From: Brachionus koreanus
Taxonomy: Eukaryota > Rotifera > Eurotatoria > Ploima > Brachionidae
NCBI GenBank assembly: GCA_016987375.1
Contig: PJRA01000114.1
Location: 895,297-906,914 of the forward strand
DNA: 11,618 nt
Reading direction: 5' to 3'
In this document: positions 1-8,304 of the stretch, piece after piece
Layout: each line of letters begins with the position of its first letter
How positions within the stretch are numbered: the first letter of the stretch is position 1
Notes under the pieces: model-generated
The model's input: the letters and a program-made list of their open reading frames with translations, nothing else
What the model was told of the DNA's origin: nothing
Database searches by the model: none
Position numbers and translations under genes: made by a program

Positions 1-152
1 ATGTACATACTGTTTTGCACAATTGCAGAGTTTTTACACAGACTAAATTTGGTGATACAAGCCTTATATCAGCTGATACATTTTGCAGAACGGTTTTTAG
101 ACCCTTAGAAAATTTTCTTGGATATCGATCTCTAAAAAGTTATTTAATTTAA
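1..152. other. Moderate-GC patch at the window edge, open on both strands
   Basis: This stretch is clearly less AT-rich than the DNA to its right. On the plus strand one frame is open from base 3 to a TAA at 150-152 (49 codons, including residues FGDTSLISADTFCRTVF). On the minus strand a frame is open from about 146 to the window edge, with an acceptor-like TTTTTAG at 132-138. Within it, a motif resembling TTTTTACACAGAC / TTTTTAGACCC occurs twice next to TTTTGCA boxes, which suggests a repeat family rather than a unique exon. I recognise no protein family. It may be an exon cut by the window edge or the end of a dispersed repeat; the strand cannot be decided from sequence alone. Confidence 0.3.
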
Positions 153-823
153 ATTTACTATAAAAGATCTTGAATGAAGATACAATCTAATCCTGTGAAT
201 ATTATTGTATTAGTAGTTACTTTAAATATGATACCAGCTAATTTGATAAAATCTAATTAAAATGATTTTGTGAAAATAGAATTAATTATTAGGAAATATT
301 CAATACCCTTTTCCATCTAAATATTTCAAGTCAATTATTCTTTCACTCAGTTTTCTTACAAAAAAATAGAAATCAAGAAAAATTTTTTGACTCTTTTATT
401 CATTCCGAAGAAGGCTTATTTTTTTAATTTTTATTTAATTCAATAAATTAAAAATGCTTTTTAAGATAAAAAAAAATTTAAAGGAAAAATATTTTTTTTT
501 CTATTCTTCGGAAAATAAACAAAACTAGTTTGAGCTAAAAAAAAAATTTTTTTTAAAGCTAGGAATTATTTTATTTTTAGTTAGGGATACAATTCATAAT
601 TTTAACACAACAAATTTGACTAATATAAAATTAATTTATTTATTTTTTTTTATTGTAATAACTTAAGTAAAATTTTAAAAAATATTTCTAAAAAATCAGC
701 ATTTAGAAAAATAGCCTAACAAAGAATAAAAAATTGGAATTATCTAGTCATGATGAGTCCACAAAATTTTTCAAAATCAAATGATCAAAATCGATCCACC
801 TGAGTTAACAATCAATTAAGTTA
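153..823. other. AT-rich intergenic DNA, no gene seen
   Basis: This stretch is dominated by A and T runs. I see no open frame of useful length or coding-like composition on either strand, no RNA gene and no clear repeat. A TGATGAGTCC string near 751 recalls a hammerhead ribozyme core but lacks the partner GAAA segment and stems. Confidence 0.5.
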
Positions 824-829
824 TTTATT
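824..829 (-). promoter_or_regulatory. Candidate polyadenylation signal of the PITP gene
   Basis: TTTATT on the plus strand reads AATAAA on the minus strand, about 100 nt past the TAA stop of the PITP-like gene. It is the first canonical hexamer I found downstream of that stop. The DNA is so AT-rich that chance occurrences are common, so this rests on position alone. Confidence 0.4.
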
Positions 830-928
830 AAAAATTTCGCTTCATTTAAAAATGACTCAAATAATTAATATGCACATAATTAATGATATCACTGGTAAAT
901 TGTTTCTATTCAACTAATCAATTTTGGA

Positions 929-1963
929 TTATTCGTTAACCAACTGATTTTTGGACAATTCACCTTTGTCAATTTTAGCCAATAGCTCCTTGGCCAACTC
1001 GTATTCTATTTTTCTCACCTCTTCAAGAGTCATTCCATGCCATTTGTCTATCCAACAAAAAACTTGACGATGAAAAATAGCAAATAACTGCTTGTACATT
1101 GTTTTGAGGTAGTTTTCGCATTTAGTTTGTAAGCCAAATAATTTTATTTCGGCTGTAACTAATTTGTAACAACAGATCAAGGGCTGATGTTTTTTGTACC
1201 ATTCACCAGGCACTAGAGGACCTCTGCCAGTTTTTTTTGAGCTAAAAGTGGACGGATCTTTATTGCTACTATCACCAGATAGTTTTTCAGCTATATCTAT
1301 AAGCACTATTTCTCTTTTTTCTAATTGTTCCTGAGTCAAATTGTGTACATTGTTTTCTAATTTTCCATTTTTTACTTCCCGAGTGATAGTATCCAGCTCG
1401 ATTCGAATATTGGATTTAAAATATTCATTTGTGAGTACAGTTTTGACATTCGGATACATATTCCATGATTTTTCATGTATCAGAGTGGAGTCTTTTGGAA
1501 GAAGCTTTCTGACAAACCAAGGCAGCTTTGAGGCTATTTTGTACAACTTGTGAGTGTATTGGCCGTACTTTGTCATGTCATGATTGAAATTAGCCACTTC
1601 TGAACTCATGTCCGAGTTTAAAATCCCGTTGAATGTTTTGCTTTGATGAAGATGACTCTGAGAGCCCATGATGGCCAAGTCGGATCTCTCCAATGATTTG
1701 CTACGTTCGTCTTTTTTACCGTCCTTTTTGGATTTTTTTGAACCATTCACTTGCGAATCGTAGTCTTCGTATTCAGGCAATTTCGAATGGATGAGAGACC
1801 CGTTCGAGTCCAATGGAAGATCGAATAGAGAGTTTACTAAAATTTCTACACCTTCACCTCCTCCAGTGTTTTCGCGGCTTATTTCCGAAAATGACCATAT
1901 TTGACCGATTAAATTTTCCTCAAGAGTCAGAGGCATTAATATACGATATTCAATTATTTTCAT
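929..1963 (-). CDS. Phosphatidylinositol transfer protein (class I, PITP alpha/beta type) with a large insertion
   Basis: The 344-residue product matches the PITP fold along its whole length. Such proteins swap phosphatidylinositol and phosphatidylcholine between membranes in the cytosol. The start MKIIEYRILMPL is the usual PITP N-terminus, followed by TGGGEGVEILVN (33-44), GQYTHK (134-139, carrying the Thr and Lys that bind the inositol headgroup), LTNEY (177-181), the signature SSKKTGRGPL (241-250), CYKLVTAEIKLFGLQTK (265-281) and FHRQVFCWIDKW (297-308). Class I proteins are about 270 residues; the excess is a Lys/Ser-rich, probably disordered segment at about 45-133 replacing a loop of roughly ten residues. 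The Trp-Trp membrane-docking pair known in PITP alpha is Leu275-Phe276 here. No intron interrupts the gene. The start is well placed for the family, and a TAA stop ends a charged tail. A RdgB-like protein is less likely because no further domains follow. Confidence 0.9.
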   Translation of the reverse strand: MKIIEYRILMPLTLEENLIGQIWSFSEISRENTGGGEGVEILVNSLFDLPLDSNGSLIHSKLPEYEDYDSQVNGSKKSKKDGKKDERSKSLERSDLAIMGSQSHLHQSKTFNGILNSDMSSEVANFNHDMTKYGQYTHKLYKIASKLPWFVRKLLPKDSTLIHEKSWNMYPNVKTVLTNEYFKSNIRIELDTITREVKNGKLENNVHNLTQEQLEKREIVLIDIAEKLSGDSSNKDPSTFSSKKTGRGPLVPGEWYKKHQPLICCYKLVTAEIKLFGLQTKCENYLKTMYKQLFAIFHRQVFCWIDKWHGMTLEEVRKIEYELAKELLAKIDKGELSKNQLVNE

Positions 1964-1969
1964 TTTTTA

Positions 1970-3830
1970 AATTATATCTTAATTTTTAGCTATTTGAAAA
2001 TAATCAGTTTAAAAAAAAAAAGATGTGAAAATTTGAGTGGAAATGCCTAAATTTTGAAGCTATTATAAATATTGTAGAGGTTATGATAGTTCTAAATATT
2101 CAAGCTTAATTTGAAAGAACAGTAACTATGCCAATAAAAATATTATTTAACAATATTTTTTTTTATTTAAATCGAAAGCCCAACAACAACTAAATTATAA
2201 ACTTTTTTAACTCAACTAATCTTACCTTCAAAGAAAATCCAATGTTATGCAAAAATTTTTTTTTTTAACAAGTTAAATTAAAAAAAATTGACAAAATTTT
2301 TATGTCTTCATTAATTTAACAAAAAAATTTATTTCTTCTTCACAATTTGGAAAAATTGTTTTACATTTACAATAATGATAATTAAATTTTAAAACTTTTA
2401 AATGTATGAATCAGTAGCTTCCTACGTTTTTTGTTAATTTTCGATATAAAACTTGAAAGTATTTCTTAGATAAAAATTGAATTCAAAATTAAGAATTAAG
2501 GCTCAGAAAAAAATTAAATAAAAAAAATTATTACACACATTATAATTTAAAATATTGTCATTAATTAAAAATTGTTTACCATATGATTGTATAGCTCGTC
2601 AAAAATTATAATTAAAAAATTCTAATTATTTTTAAAACATAAAATGTCTACTAATCTTGATTTTGGCTTAGTGAAAAATACCAATATGGTCCAATTTAGT
2701 TGACTTTTTAAAGCTGTTAGTTCTATTTACTCTTGCTATTCTGGCAACTTGATTCTGTAACTATGGTAATTTTAGAGATATAATCGTGCGATTCCAGGTA
2801 AAAATTATTTTAAGAATTTTTGGAAAATTCTATGGCAATAAATTCTGAAAATCACTTTCATCATTAACAAATTAGAATTAGATAATAAATTGGAACACAA
2901 TTCTAGCTTTCGGCTCTTTTCTAGAAGCTTCAAAATTACATGCTTCAAAGATTCTAATCTTAAAGCTTTTTGTGCATATGTACTAATTTTACATAAACTG
3001 AAGTTTTTAAGCGTACTTTTACTTTGGTTTGAGTAAAAAATTCGACTGATTACTTGATTTGAAAGCATGGAAAAATTATCTTTATCATAAATTATTCGAC
3101 GATTTTCATATAAAATTCATTTTAAATTAAATCAACAAATACAAAATTATGCTCGAAAAAAAAATTTAAATTATTAAATATTTCCTTTTAACGAAATAAA
3201 ACAAAATGATATTAATAAAAGGTATACTAGCCTTAAAAGACACATAAATATGCAAATAGGTAAATTTTTTGTTATCACAAACTAATTTTTGACTGAAAAT
3301 TTGCTATTTTTATGACAAAATATTTTGGATAATAAATTTAAAAAAAAAATTTAGCTTTTTTTTTCTCCAGGATTAGACAAAAACCTACCTTGAAAATTAC
3401 TCAAATTGTTAAATTAACGTAAAAGTGCTATCAAATTATAATTTTCAAATGCTAATACAAATGAATTTAAAATTCTGTTTTTGTTTTTTAAATTAGATGA
3501 ATCAATTATCTATCAAGCAAAAATTTTTTTTAATTTCCAATTGATAAAAACTAGATTAATGTTGTCAAGATATGCATTACTAAATGTCAAGATATTTTAT
3601 TACTTAATGCAGTAAAATAATTAATTTTTGAGAAAAATTTTCCACAAATTTCAAATCAATTGTTTTTTTTTTTGCTAGATCAATGTGTTAAATAATTGAT
3701 GGCATTTATCACTCAAGCAACAAGTAGTTTTTTAATATTTTAAAGATAATTTAAGTAGTTCTAAGCTCAATTTTTGATTTTTCTATCGGAAGATACATTT
3801 TAAATTAAAGCTTAAAATAAATTTACATAC
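1970..3830. other. AT-rich stretch with no convincing gene
   Basis: It lies between the PITP-like gene and the secreted first exon, both on the minus strand. Any further exons of the secreted gene would be expected here, but I found none. The one longer open frame (2805-3068, minus) has the composition of chance translation of AT-rich DNA and no recognisable motif. A small tandem duplication at 3563-3606 is listed separately. Confidence 0.45.
3563..3606. repeat. Tandem duplication of a 22-bp unit, two copies
   Basis: Two abutting units start TGTCAAGATAT and continue with ATTACT after a two-base difference; the copies match at about 18 of 22 positions. The inverted pair TGCATTA / TAATGCA lies across the same segment, so it can also be drawn as a weak hairpin. 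It is probably a local slippage or repair scar. Confidence 0.55.
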
Positions 3831-4044
3831 CTTTGTAAACTCGGTCCGGAATATATTTTTCATTTTGAACACCTTCAATTTCGAGTCTAAAGCCATTATC
3901 GCCTGGTGTCGGTTGAATAAAATTTGAATTGATGCAAGTTCGTCTACAGCGGTATGCGGAGCAACCATGATCGACCGCTTTAAAACCGATTGAAATATTT
4001 ATACAAACAATTATTATTAGAACTGAAAATATCTTTTTCCACAT
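3831..4044 (-). CDS. First coding exon of a secreted protein, possibly reeler-domain (F-spondin-like); partial
   Basis: The exon encodes 71 residues plus one base and ends at AAAG|GTATGTAAA, a strong donor (intron starts at 3830). Residues 1-20 form a classic signal peptide: Met-Trp-Lys-Lys, a hydrophobic core rich in Ile and Val, then a small-residue cleavage region before Phe21. The mature part has cysteines at 28, 33 and 37, then PTPGDNGFRLEIEG (45-58) and YIPDRVYK (64-71). From memory, the opening of reeler domains in F-spondin-type extracellular matrix proteins has this plan: an early cysteine, a GFR-like strand, and Y-x-P-x-x-x-Y leading into a VTL strand that would lie in the next exon. 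That exon was not found downstream. It may lie past a long intron, or this may be an orphan exon. The signal peptide and donor are solid; the family call is tentative. Confidence 0.6.
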
Positions 4045-4236
4045 TATAAGCTCATAAATCTAAATATTTTATTTTTATTAAATTATAATTTTATCAAATA
4101 AATTTTTTTTTAAAAAAAATATTAAATTTTTTTAAATCGAAAAACTTTATAAAAATATTTCATAGAAATTTAAAATTTTTTAAAAACTAGTTTTTCCCTG
4201 TTTTAAATTAAAAAAGTTTAAAAGTTTTTGAAAAAT
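4045..4236. promoter_or_regulatory. AT-rich region upstream of the secreted first exon
   Basis: This would hold the 5' UTR and promoter of the minus-strand signal-peptide exon. I see no clear TATA or initiator element; in DNA this AT-rich such matches carry no weight. It consists mostly of A and T homopolymer runs. Confidence 0.2.
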
Positions 4237-4273
4237 AAAGGAGAAAGAAGCTTTTCTCATTTGGCTACGAGCA
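4237..4273 (+). repeat. Direct repeat, copy 1 (37 bp)
   Basis: The copy begins AAAGGAGAAAGAA and ends CATTTGGCTACGAGCA. It matches the copy at 4738-4774 at 34 of 37 positions in the same orientation, 501 bp apart. This is too long and too well matched to be chance even in AT-rich DNA. Weaker similarity continues to the right (a GCA, A-run, ATG, TTAA pattern), suggesting that both are pieces of a larger dispersed repeat. A related string in the opposite orientation (rc CATTTGGTTAAAGGAAG) lies at 4317-4333. Confidence 0.75.
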
Positions 4274-4454
4274 AAAAAAAATGATTAAATGAAGATTTTA
4301 AAAATATCTTCGATTAACTTCCTTTAACCAAATGTGTGTTTTCATTTAAGGAATTCATACATATTATTAAGATTAATAAAGAAAATTTTTCATAATTTTT
4401 ATCAAAACTTAACCATCTTTCTCTTTTTGGGAACATTTACATCATTACATTCAC

Positions 4455-4497
4455 TTCACATCATTTTCATGATTAATTACATGATTAATGATGTGAA
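4455..4497. repeat. Long palindrome able to form a nested hairpin
   Basis: TTCACATCAT (4455-4464) pairs perfectly with ATGATGTGAA (4488-4497). Inside the 23-nt loop, TCATG and CATGA can pair again around an eight-base loop. It lies between the two 37-bp direct repeats, so it could be the centre or edge of a small transposable element. Confidence 0.6.
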
Positions 4498-4737
4498 ACT
4501 TTTCAAATTATCTTGAGAATTTTAAGAACATTTTGAAAATTAATCTGATAAAAATGAGTAGAAAAAATTGTTTTCGAATTCTTTAAAAGTAATTTGTTCT
4601 TAAAACAGCTCTAAATGTGTAATTTATTAAACTTTAATTGAACTTTAAATTTTACAATTTTTAATCCAATATTAGAAAGAATCGATGGAGACCTACAGCC
4701 AAAAAGATCTTATTGTCAACTGAATCCAAGTATTAGG

Positions 4738-4774
4738 AAAGGAGAAAGAAACTTTGCTCATTTGGCTACTAGCA
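4738..4774 (+). repeat. Direct repeat, copy 2 (37 bp)
   Basis: This is the second copy of the 37-bp unit, with three substitutions relative to 4237-4273, at the first, sixth and twenty-first bases after the shared AAAGGAGAAAGAA block. It sits about 150 bp upstream of the truncated retrotransposon, but nothing shows the two are physically related. Confidence 0.75.
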
Positions 4775-4922
4775 TATTAAAATGGTTTAATCTAGAATTA
4801 AAAATTGAATGGATATTTTCTATAAATTAAAACTCATAAATTGATTTAAATTTTTTAATTCAAAAAATAATTTTAATAATATATAAATTAAGAAGCCAAA
4901 AAAAGAAACAATATCTATCTAA

Positions 4923-5141
4923 ATCGGTATATTGCGATGCGGAACTTTTAGTTCAATGATCAATGAAGATCCAAGTGGAGGAGTAAGGAGAGCTAAACAT
5001 CGCATTTGCTTGCAGCTAGCAAAGTGTGAAGCAAGGCGAAACTTTCTAAAAAAACTGAGTAGTGAATGTGCTGCGGTTGTCACAGCAAGCTCGATCAACC
5101 AGTTCAAAAACTGTTTGGATAATGTCGGTAGAAATAATTGA
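4923..5141 (+). pseudogene. Degenerate C-terminal end of a non-LTR retrotransposon reverse-transcriptase ORF
   Basis: The frame is open from just after a TAA (4920-4922) to TGA (5139-5141), 72 codons, with no ATG at its left edge, so it is a broken tail and not a full gene. It is rich in Arg, Lys and Cys. Its end, VVTASSINQFKNCLDN, resembles the closing motif of many CR1/L2/Jockey-type LINE ORF2 proteins, where a Val-Val/Ala-Ser-Ser-Val-Asn stretch is followed by Phe-Lys-x-x-Leu-Asp. The usual preceding Trp-Asn-x-Leu-Pro is destroyed here (residues read KKLSSECAAVV), consistent with decay. No reverse-transcriptase catalytic motif is present; the element is truncated at its 5' side, as is typical for LINE copies. 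The hairpin and simple tail that follow support this. The exact clade is not determined. Confidence 0.7.
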
Positions 5142-5235
5142 AAATAAAAGTTTCCTTTAGCGGTACTACGTCAATTTAGTTAAACTAAATTCGACCGTAG
5201 AATATAAACTATTATTATTATTATTTTTATTTCTA
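5142..5235 (+). mobile_element. 3' UTR and tail of the truncated LINE copy
   Basis: About 25 nt after the ORF stop comes a structured hairpin, then an (ATT)n-like tail at roughly 5210-5227 fading into T-rich DNA. Short 3' UTRs ending in a stem-loop and a microsatellite tail instead of poly-A are a known feature of CR1/L2-type LINEs. No certain target-site duplication was found around the copy. Confidence 0.6.
5166..5200 (+). repeat. 3'-terminal stem-loop of the LINE
   Basis: Three stacked helices can be drawn: CTAC (5166-5169) with GTAG (5197-5200), GTC with GAC, and AATTTAG with CTAAATT around a five-base TTAAA loop, with two single-C bulges on the 3' side. Well-studied LINEs of the L2 type use a 3' hairpin as the recognition site for their own reverse transcriptase; that role is inferred here. 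Confidence 0.65.
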
Positions 5236-5239
5236 AATA

Positions 5240-7690
5240 GGGTGTTGAAAATTTTAAATCAATTCCAATTTAAAAAAAAAAGAAGAAGGAAGCAAAGTTC
5301 ATTCAAGGCTAATCTTGACTCCACAAAATTAAAGAAAAATAATTATGTGTTTAGAACTATTTATCCCATAAACTAAATTTACTGAAATATGGTCTATAAC
5401 TTCAGTTTTAATTTTTCCTGAAATTTTATCTTGAATTGTGAAAAGAAATTTTTTATAAAAAATAAATAAAAAAAAATTTTTTGATAAGATTTTAAAAATA
5501 AAGTTTAAGTTTACTTCCTTATAATTTTTAGAGACAAAATCATCAAGTTATCATCAATTTTTATCGATTGTTTGATAAAAAAGAATTAGCCTAAATAAAA
5601 TTCGATCAATCAATTTAAAATTAATAATAAATAAAAAGTTTAATGCAAACAATTCAGTAAAAATTAATTCTTAAATTTTTTAATAAGTCTAAAAGAGAAA
5701 CTTTCAAATATATTGAAATTTATCTCCGTTATAACTATTTTAAAGATTTGCCAGATTTAAAGATATGAACTCCAACTTATATATAGAATTAGTCCTGGTA
5801 TGAGGTCTCTGAAGCATCATACTTTTCATAATCCATGAACTTATTATCTAAATGTTTAATTCCTAAAATATAAATAAACAAAAATGACGATATTTTATTT
5901 AGCACAGTATTTTTAAAACAGTTGGAATATTTTTTTTTTGTATACTGATTATGCTAGCTTCGCCTGCAAATTTTTAATTAATAGAAGCCAAGATATAAAT
6001 ATTTTTCAAAAATTACGCGAATCCATAAAAATAATAAGCTTTTCTCTAATGATTCTCTCCGATCTAAAATTATTTCTTTTGTAAATTCGCTATCGAGCTA
6101 ATATCTGGAAGCAATTAGGCTTATCTTGAAAGATACTCACAGCACTTTGCCAAATTTATGATTTTTAAATTACGCTTAAACTTAGAAATTAAAGGTTTTC
6201 ATTCATTTAGAAAAACAGTGATCAAAATTTCCCTGGATATAAATCTTAATACACAACTAAAAAAAAGGATAATTGCTATAAATTTTTGATCGTTATTCAT
6301 TTATTTACTGAGGCACTTTTGCCAATGTAATTAATCATGATGAAAAAGTGCTCTTAAGATATAACATTAATTTTACTTTCAAAAATAGAACTATAGATAG
6401 TTTTTTGATTATTTATTTATTGGTTTTCTACTGAATTAACAGTAAAATTTTGGCGGCTATTTTAATATATTTTTAATTTTGAAATTCCTGAATTTGAAAT
6501 AAGAATTTTTTTATCTAATCAGGTGATGGCTAATCGAAAGATAAGCACGAAATTAAATCCAAAAAGTTTTTGATTGCTATCAGTGACAACTTTAAATATA
6601 GTTTTATCAAGAGAAGATAAAATTTTATCATAACGAATAGATTTTTAGTGCTTTGAATCTAATTTAATAGATGACAGTTACTAGTCTGTTTATATTTTAT
6701 AATAAAATTTCAAGTAGAGTGGTAAACTATGATTAAGATTTATGAATGTTGATGCTTTAGAAACATTTCATTAAAGTAACTAGCAGCAACATTGAAATAT
6801 CAATCAAAATAAGATTAATGCTGAGATTCAAAACAATTAATGAGTTTTAAAAACTTCAATCAAAATCAAATGAAAATTAAGGTAAAGCTATCTGATATAG
6901 AATTTTACCAAGTTTTTAAATTAAATTACTAGAATTGTTTTCTTGTAATTAAGATTAGTTAGTTTATTGAATAAATATAAATGGCACAATCGATTTCTTT
7001 CTTAATTCTTAAAAAAATATCTAAAATATATAAAGTAATAAACCAAAAACTTAATATTTCATTTAATTCATAAAATTTATCAAAACAATTAAAATTTTAG
7101 GATAAAAACAAAAAAATATTTTTCTGATATAATTTGACGAGTTACTGCTGTTGCTGAAACGTCTTTTTTCCAATAGTGACTCAAAAATACTAAAATTAAA
7201 AAATTTTTATTTTAAAAATATATAAGAATTGAATAAACAAAAAGTTAGATATATAGTTTTTAAGAACATTCAATACTAAGATGCTAAAATCAACCATTTA
7301 TAGAAGAAAAATTTTGTGATTCAGTAAAATACTTATACTTGAAAATATAAATTTTTTTATAATAAAGAAATATTATCAATAAAATTAATAAAAAAAAAGT
7401 TTTATCATTTAATTTAAATTTATTTAATTTTGAAAATGACAGCCTTATCTTGACCAGTTTAATGGTGCTTTTAAAGTCAAAATTTTTGTTAATCAAATTT
7501 GATTCTAGTTTACCTGTGAGAAAATAATTGAATTTAAATAAAATGTTTAAATTTAACACATTTATTTACAGTACAATGTCTGTTAATTTATTTATAAAAC
7601 ATATTAACTAGTATATTAATTATATATATATTATTTTTTTTAAATTGAATTAATTGATCAAATGAAAAATAATAAAAAAAAAACAGTTAG
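5240..7690. other. Long AT-rich stretch without a supportable gene
   Basis: Most of these 2.4 kb are A/T runs with frequent stops in all frames. Two patches are slightly less AT-rich. At 5935-6130 the plus strand is open for about 50 codons to a TAA near 6084, and the minus strand holds a donor-like GTGAGTAT, a CCAG or TTAG acceptor and a 39-codon frame. Around 7430-7520 there is a splice-site-like CACAG on the minus strand and a donor-like GTGAG on the plus strand. Neither gives a recognisable protein, so I call no gene. A hairpin at 6310-6355 is listed separately. Confidence 0.4.
6310..6355. repeat. Short inverted repeat
   Basis: GAGGCACTTTT near 6310-6320 pairs with AAAAGTGCTC near 6344-6353 with one bulged G, leaving a loop of about 22 nt. 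Stem length and loop are within the range of small hairpin RNAs, but the helix is short for an animal pre-miRNA. Confidence 0.35.
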
Positions 7691-7905
7691 AACAGTTTTG
7701 CCTGGGCTGATTGTTTTTCTGCTTGTGATTACGCTTTGGTTCTTAAATTTCAAAGCAGACGCCTCTCAGAATGCTTTTTGTTTCTAGTTCTTCTTCTTGG
7801 TTTTCTTTCGTCAATCTGTCTTTCTCTAATGTCCCATGCAATACATAGTTTATTTAGGCGTAACAAAATATGTCCTGGAATGCCGTAGCAATAAAAATTA
7901 ATATT
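7691..7905. other. Moderate-GC patch open on both strands, likely repeat remnant
   Basis: On the minus strand a frame runs from 7905 to TGA at 7750-7752 (51 codons, no Met), with a strongly basic end including ERKPRRRTRNKKHSERR. On the plus strand a frame is open from 7691 to TAG at 7886-7888 (65 codons) but reads as hydrophobic, as expected of a shadow. The minus frame looks more protein-like, yet I recognise no family. It lies just left of the MULE fragment, so it may be another part of the same or a nested mobile element. Confidence 0.3.
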
Positions 7906-8019
7906 TTACGGTGAATCTGCTATATTTAGTCAAGTTAATTTCGACAAATATGTTTTCGACATGTATAATTTAGAGTTGTGTTATTTTTAGATTAGAAATA
8001 ATTGATTTTTTTTGTTATG

Positions 8020-8277
8020 GGGCTACCGAGAACTAATAATAATTTGGAAGGGTGGCATAATGGGCTTCAATCTACACTTAAATCTCATCCACGTCTTCTT
8101 AGTCTTATAGATAGCCTTAAGCTAGAGCAATCTAATGCTGAAAATAGTTATATAAAATTATCTACTGACCAAATTAACAAGAGTAAACCGTGTTATTTAC
8201 TTTTGATTTTTTTAAAAAAAAACTTAAATTTTCCTTTCAAATTTTTATTTCTTAAAAAAAATCAAATGAAAAAATAA
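8020..8277 (+). pseudogene. MULE-family transposase fragment (C-terminal part)
   Basis: The conserved part spans about 8020-8190 and reads LPRTNNNLEGWHNGLQ, then SHPRLLSLIDSLKLEQ and a polar tail. RTNN-x-x-EGWH is the well-known motif at the C-terminal side of the MULE transposase domain, the DDE transposases of Mutator-like elements and related invertebrate proteins of the FLYWCH-MULE type. The upstream catalytic DDE core is absent, as are a zinc-finger and a credible start codon. After about 8190 the frame continues into Phe/Lys-rich translation of A and T runs, so the real homology ends before the TAA at 8275-8277. It is either a decayed fragment or a lone exon of a larger element. No terminal inverted repeats were found. 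Confidence 0.75.
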
Positions 8278-8304
8278 TAATTTTTTAAATAAACTTTTTT
8301 TTTT

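Noticed and set aside
740..800. Hammerhead-ribozyme-like string TGATGAGTCC
   Set aside because: The conserved core needs CTGATGA and a paired GAAA segment with flanking stems; here the base before TGATGAG is A and no matching GAAA with helices was found nearby.
1341..1553. Plus-strand ORF of 70 codons
   Set aside because: It lies wholly inside the minus-strand PITP gene and is an antisense shadow.
2805..3068. Minus-strand ORF of 87 codons
   Set aside because: It has no recognisable motif, a Leu/Ser/Lys-rich composition as expected of AT-rich DNA, no splice sites linking it to the upstream secreted exon and no reeler continuation.
3783..3968. Minus-strand ORF of 61 codons overlapping the secreted exon
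   Set aside because: It is in another frame of the signal-peptide exon and runs into the intron; it is a shadow.
4334..4516. Plus-strand ORF of 60 codons
   Set aside because: It is a Phe/Ile/Leu-rich translation of AT-rich repeat DNA and runs across the palindrome; it shows no family resemblance.
4919..5107. Minus-strand ORF of 62 codons
   Set aside because: It is the antisense shadow of the LINE ORF tail, whose C-terminal motif is recognisable on the plus strand.
5281..5320. Possible third copy of the 37-bp direct repeat
   Set aside because: Only short blocks (TTCATT, GGCTA) align with the two good copies; not distinguishable from chance.
7290..7559. Minus-strand ORF of 89 codons
   Set aside because: It is dominated by Phe, Leu, Asn, Lys and Ile from A/T runs; splice-like signals exist on both strands, but there is no motif to support an exon.
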